Shown here one piece after another: positions 58,808 to 64,000 of a stretch of 64,000 nt of DNA (the stretch's first letter is position 1; every line of letters starts with the position of its first letter). This stretch comes from Alnus glutinosa. Taxonomy: Eukaryota > Streptophyta > Magnoliopsida > Fagales > Betulaceae. The DNA is taken from positions 6,111,001-6,175,000 of the forward strand of contig NC_084899.1 in assembly GCF_958979055.1 (NCBI RefSeq). The letters are read 5' to 3'. The notes beneath the pieces are model-generated. The model searched no databases. It saw only the letters and a program-made list of their open reading frames with translations, and was not told the origin of the DNA. The position numbers and the translations under genes are program-made.

Positions 58808-61800
58808 TTATGAAGAGCCCCCCTCAAGCTCCAACTTTGAAGTTAGCCAACCACAGATTTCATCCATTTCTTCAGGGATTGTGTAGTGGCCAAGCCTGCA
58901 TATTCAAACGAAACATTCGTAAGATTGCTCCCTATTTATGAAAATCAACAATTGCTTCTGCTGCCAGGAATCTCCAACTACATACCCATTATAGCTTTTG
59001 AATGTCACGTCCTGAAATCCACTTGAACTCAGGGCCCGTGAGGATTTATCACCAAATTTATAAGGAACCACATCATCACCTGAAACAAACCATATCTGCA
59101 TCATTTCACAAATTGCTATAGCTTAAAATCATAATAGCTGCCATGTCAGTGCATAAACTATGGCAAATACTTCAGCAATGCAAAGGTTGGAACTACCACT
59201 AACATGACATCTATGGTATTGATGATGAGCATTCTAGCATATGAAGTTTCTAGTTTAGTTAAATTTTAGTAGTCTCGGTAGCCAAGAATTTGTAAATATT
59301 GAGCTACACCAATACGGTTAGTGTGCCCCAAAGTATGAGCAACTTATTTCCACTCAAATATTGGGCATGTTTCAAAATTAAAAAATAGTTTTTATAAACT
59401 GTTTTAACAGAAAAAGAATATTTAGAAGTTATTTGGCTTTGCTTTGCTGGAATAGACCCCTAAGCCTAATCAAGTAAAAAGGCAGTCAGGCACGACTTTT
59501 CTGGCTACTAAGTTTTGAACCTAGCTAATCTCAGCTTGTCTAGCGAGCAAGCCTGGAGGAACTATTGATTGGTTGAAAGAAGACAACCATCTAAATCCAA
59601 TTCATATCCCAATCGAAATGGTTCTGCATCATTTCAGCTCCTAGTATATGAAGAACCCTATAAATGCAAATGAAACCCAAACGTTTGAATATGATAAAAA
59701 AATAATATACCTTTGCCATGACAGAGCAAAATGGGCAAGGATGCAGCACGCCTTGCAGCTTCGTCCACCCCTTGTAACTTGTTAGCCAAGGTCCTGGAAA
59801 GAGTGTAACTCATAACCATGGGTATCAAACTTAATTGCAAAAAGAAACGATGCGAAATTGATGACTAAGACAGATTGTTGATGCAAACTTTGAACAAGGA
59901 AGCCAGCCACTCAAGCCAACAACTGCGCTTAATTTGGCTGGGTATGGATTGCCGTTCCCATATTTTCCTTGAGTGAAGCAGGATGCAGAGTATAGGGCAG
60001 TAGCTGCACCCATACTGAAGCCTCCAAGGCCAAGTTTAACTGTAAAAGTTATACATAGAACGCTATCAAAATTACGAAACAAAAATAAGTCGCAGTTCCC
60101 AAAATTAAAAAACCAAGGTTGCAATAGGACATCTAATGGGTAATAAATCCATCCAATTTGTTTCTCATAGCTATCTAAAGTATAAATTAGTTTCTAAGAA
60201 GATTGGCAGCTTACAAAATGCAGTCATCACTGTCAATGACATAAGAAAACTTAAATATAATTATTTAAATTAAGAATGGCATGATAAGGAATTTCATACC
60301 TTCTTTAGTCCCTGAGAAATAAAATGTGCTCTTTTCAAGTCATACGTGCACAACGAAACAATTTAATATGCATGAGTTCTTTGTTTTCAACAACGGAAAA
60401 ATTCGTATCCATAGGATATCCCAGTAACCTTCCAGCATATTGTGAAATTCAAAAAATGATAACCCCGTAAACACAATGCTTGTACATATATCATGTACAA
60501 AAACAGAACTAGCTTGACTCAGAAAATAGACATAGCTGAAAGGTGTACTAAAACCATTTTAAATAAAGCAATCAAATTAACATAAATGAAGGCGGAAAAA
60601 AATACACAATATTATTTTGTGTGACAGTCTAGCACAGACTTTACTCTAGATAACAAGAACCCTTTCCGATTAGCCCATAGAAAAGAATCCATTAAAAACT
60701 ATTATTATCTAAAACACACTGTGTTTACAAGTTCTGTAAAGACCAGCAACATTTAAGCTCTTCTGCTCCATGCGATCATCAAGAAAACATAAATAAAGGA
60801 AAACGTAAGTGACATCTAGAAATGACAGAGAAAGGAAACTAGTAAGAGTTAGACTAGCCGTTGCATGATTCTAATGCTCGAGACTTCCAGCAATCAATTG
60901 TAATATTCATGAAAGCTTTTCAACCAGTAAAGGTACTACCAAAATTACAGCGTCATCACAAATACTACAAAGCTGCTAGAGGAAACCTTACTGTCAGTGG
61001 GCTCTGTTGACAACAAATTTGCAACATGTGCTGCTGCAGCATCCAAACCCTCCAAATCATCAGGAGCATCTTCTGACAGGTCTCCAACATCAAACCCTGA
61101 TTTACATCATATTAGCACTTCAGATTAGTATCAATAAGAGTAAACTCCAGGTCCCACCAAAGAGCACTTTCACCTCCTTCCTTCATGGAAAATATCTACT
61201 CCAAGTTTTTCCTTCTACTTATGAAATCCTTTGTACAACCTCTAGATATTGTAGCAAACAGATATTATGAAGATGTAAAATGAAACAAATATAATCAGGT
61301 TTTTCAAAGCAAGTAAACTTACAAGCAGTGGAAGGAAAGCCACCAAAAACAGTAATTGGCTGGGTAGGAGCAGTAGGGCATATCCATTTGATCTGCAGAT
61401 TATAACCAAAATATTACACGAAAGTTTACTGAAACAAAATTCATCCTTCAATCACTTATGAAAAATTACAAGTGTTCCTGATAAATAAATTTAAAATTTT
61501 ATTAGGTTGTGAGAGCCTAAATAGTCCTTTTTTTTTTTTTTTTTTTGCAACTCTCGTTTAAAAATAAAAAGTTGCAAGTGTTCCTGATAAATAAATTTAC
61601 TTGTCCTTACATTTGGAAGAGGAAGGCTCTCCAATAGCTGGGACCAGCTGTGGAAAAAAACAAAAAGAAGAGCAAAACATATATGAAAAATTAGACCACT
61701 ATTGAACCAGAAATGGAAATTCCAATGTAGGTACTCCCAGTCAGATGTATTAAATTTTAAAGTGCTTATCTTAAATGAGGGCTAAGAAAACATAACTTTA

Positions 61801-63270
61801 CTCAAGCAAAAGCTATAACAGAAACACAAACACAATGGGCTGATTCAGTTCCAAGTGAAATGGAAACTTTGCATTAGGCTTTAAAGCTGGACAAAATAAC
61901 ATCTATTGAAATTGGAAACCAGTATTGTGAATACAGCTGAAGTTACCTCAAACTAACATAACACATTTTGGAATCTTGAAAACGCAGCTTAAATTGTGTA
62001 GATCTATCAGCCTATTGCAGCAGACACAGCCAATGCGTACACACACACACACACACACAAACACAAACACATGTCAAACCACCCTCTGTTTAAGAACTGA
62101 TGTTAACAATGCCATACTTTTTTTTTGGGGGGGGGGGGGGGGGGGGGGGGGGGAATGGTATTCTATGATTCTACCAATTCATAATGCTGCCACGACCCCT
62201 ACATATAGCAATTATAAGATGAATTTGACTGCAGATAATATATAGATAAACAGAGAGACTCACAGTACTTAAAAGACTGGAGGTCAACAAGTCAGATATT
62301 TTGGCCATGATTTTCTTTTCCTTATAACAAAATAGCTATCTAGTCAAACAAAATAAATTTATGGGAGGAAATGAAAGTTCTAGAACCTAACCTCTTTCTA
62401 AGGGGAAAAAAAATACGGACAGACGTTTAGACACAGTCCAAAATCTGTACTTAAAAGCTATAACCAATCCTGCTCTGCCAAAACCATTAGCAAGCATTAA
62501 TGACCATGTGATTATAAATCAGGAAATAAGCAATAATTGTATTAAAATCTTGTTCTTTTTTTGGTGTTGGGGGTGGGGGGGGTTGTTGAGAAGATAAGAA
62601 AAGTTTAGAATTAGAAATTGTTATATACAACGACACACACACATACACATACAAATGTGATTCTTGTTTTAACAATTTAAATTCTAAAGATTAAAAACTG
62701 AATTATAAATCTCTAGTTAAGTGCAGATGCAAATCATGGGAAAGAAATATTCGGAACTTAGTGATTCCTCTCTTTTTCTCTGACCAACCAGGACGAAACT
62801 AGAAAAAGAAAAATACAACACAATCCAATAAAAGTGGAAAACCACCTATATCCCAATACTAGGAACAACAGTTTAAACATCAACTAGACAAAGCAATGGG
62901 AAATAAGGTATTACCTTGAGCCATTATCACCAAGGCCATGCAGCCAAACTACAGTGGCTTGGTGTCTACCTTTAGGTCTTACCACATAGGTTCTTCCAAA
63001 CTCAAATACCCTTCTAGCAGTTCGACCACCTGAAGTAAAAATTGCCATAAAAAGCAAAGAGAAGAAATAAAACGAAAAGAAACTCTGTATAGTCAATGCA
63101 CTCCTCCACACAAAGAAAACCCAGATATATTCAGCCAAAAAACAATCAAAGGGCACATATGAGTCTAACAAAAGTACACTAACTATTAACATCATCTTTA
63201 TCAGACTAAAGCAAGACAGAGCAAGGGAAATAAACTAACCAGAACCCACTGAAGGACCAGTGAAGCTCAT
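58808..63270 (-). CDS. Acyl-protein thioesterase / carboxylesterase (257 aa, 9 coding exons)
   Basis: Alpha/beta-hydrolase related to acyl-protein thioesterases, which remove palmitate from Cys of proteins. Coding exons on the minus strand: 63270-63240, 63029-62915, 61647-61611, 61392-61323, 61096-60992, 60039-59889, 59793-59711, 59079-58986, 58895-58808; all phases agree. Seen: MSFTGPSVGSGGRTARR at the start, TVVWLHGLGDNGSSW, GLGGFSMGAATALY with nucleophile S128, GLSGWLPCS, LPILLCHGKGDDVV (D200) and GLGHYTIPEE (H232), so the catalytic triad is complete. An upstream 5'-UTR part reaches an acceptor at 63332. In-frame codons continue upstream of the chosen ATG, so a longer N-terminus from an exon outside the window cannot be excluded. 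Intron 3 contains the G27 tract. Confidence 0.92.
62127..62153. repeat. Uninterrupted poly(G) tract (27 G)
   Basis: A run of T is followed by 27 consecutive G on the + strand, hence poly(C) in the pre-mRNA of the thioesterase gene (intron 3). A second, interrupted G-rich stretch (ggtgttgggggtgggggggg) lies at about 62560-62581. Confidence 0.9.
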
Positions 63271-63469
63271 CTTAGCCCCCCAGAAAACTGCACTAACCAA
63301 ACGACCAATAGCAATTGAGAAGAGCACAGATCCTGCACAATAGAAACACGGAAGTTCTCATTTGCCATCTGAATACAATGATGTATAGTGTTCTTAACAA
63401 ACAATCACTTGTGTGCCCACCTGGTGGCTACAGTGACCTAGGGCCTCTACTAAGACTAGGTGACTCACT

Positions 63470-63597
63470 ATCCAGAATACCCAGCCAATGAGTTCTGGCT
63501 CAAATGTTGCTTCCTCTTTAAGGTCAAAGTGGACGGTGAGGTCGTAGATTCAATAGGTACGTGCATAACTTACCAATAAAAAGAAAAAAAGAAAAAT
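63470..63597 (+). mobile_element. Possible tRNA-derived SINE
   Basis: gttctggctcaaatgttgc (A-box-like) is followed about 35 bases later by gaggtcgtagattcaatagg (B-box-like), then 'cttaccaataaaaagaaaaa' as an A-rich tail. The layout resembles plant SINEs with 'gaggtc..ggttcgat' B boxes. It lies upstream of the thioesterase exon, possibly inside its first intron. No target duplication was identified. Confidence 0.5.
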
Positions 63598-63599
63598 AT

Positions 63600-64000
63600 A
63601 TTCAGAATACCCTAAGTTGATATCTTAAGGATCATCCTATGATGAAAACCCAAATGAACATCATTAAATATTTTAAAGAAAATACTTCTCACTTGTTTAA
63701 TATTTAGGTGGTTTTAAACCATGTGAGCTGGTAAGCACATAAATAGATCTGAAAACAAAAAATGAAACCCAGAATAAATTATATCCAGAACCAAAAAAAG
63801 ATACTAATTTGAATAAAACATAAGTTACTAGTTCCAGTCAACCATCTATTCTCCCTTATTTTTTTCTACCCTTTTGGTTTATTTACACTGTAACGTTGTG
63901 TTATTCACGATACTGTAATTAGCACACATACAAATAACAAACTTGCATCTGGACGCTTGGAGGCACATCAATTTTCTAGAAAATAAAAAATAATTTCCAT
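63600..64000. other. Upstream region of the thioesterase gene, to the window edge
   Basis: No feature was recognised. It may be intronic if the 5'-UTR of the minus-strand gene continues beyond the window. Confidence 0.4.

Noticed and set aside
63485-63560. tRNA gene
   Set aside because: The A- and B-box-like sequences are not accompanied by a foldable cloverleaf, and an A-rich tail follows. A SINE is more likely.

Overview
The window is eukaryotic nuclear DNA from a woody-type eudicot plant. The genes are split by AT-rich GT-AG introns. Their products are typical of flowering plants: a HAK/KUP potassium transporter, a PB1 Raf-like kinase, a DUF1644 protein and a G-type lectin receptor kinase remnant. 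The intergenic DNA is full of plant transposons. Several repeats resemble families I associate with Fagales (walnut/oak/birch relatives), but that placement is inference only. No bacterial operon, CRISPR array, rRNA or convincing tRNA gene was seen.

Layout. 1-13.6 kb is gene-poor: a decayed Ty1/copia 3' end with its LTR, foldback MITEs, two poly(A)-type retroposons in minus orientation and three hAT-type elements with perfect 8-bp target duplications. A small intronless plant-specific gene lies at 13876-14265 (+). A HAK5-like K+ transporter occupies 15941-20022 (-, 7 exons), and its second intron carries a deleted copia element. 20-23.8 kb is repeats, including a Mutator-like foldback element. 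A small CxxCxGxG zinc-finger protein gene is at 23817-24673 (+, 3 exons). A broken lectin receptor kinase lies at 25308-27040 (-), followed by a LINE-like fragment at 27.9-29.2 kb. 31.3-36.8 kb is a dense MITE cluster with a complete non-autonomous CACTA element.

The right half is gene-richer. It holds a PB1/Raf-like MAPKKK (37078-42472, +, 8 exons, one apparent GC-AG intron), a DUF1644 zinc-binding protein (coding exon 50148-51164, +, with a probable ~3.1 kb 5'-UTR intron carrying an oxysterol-binding-protein-related gene fragment), a PPPDE/DeSI-type deSUMOylase-like protease (53038-57490, +, 4 exons) and an acyl-protein thioesterase (58808-63270, -, 9 coding exons, with a 5'-UTR that may continue out of the window).

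These genes are independent transcription units with no evident shared pathway. I found no convincing new biological system. The most interesting points are structural: host-gene fragment capture in an intron, a retroelement with an odd terminal repeat inside a transporter intron, nested transposons with clear insertion signatures, a probable GC-AG intron and an uninterrupted G27 tract. All gene models were read by eye from codon continuity, splice sites and remembered family sequences; no alignment or transcript data were available.
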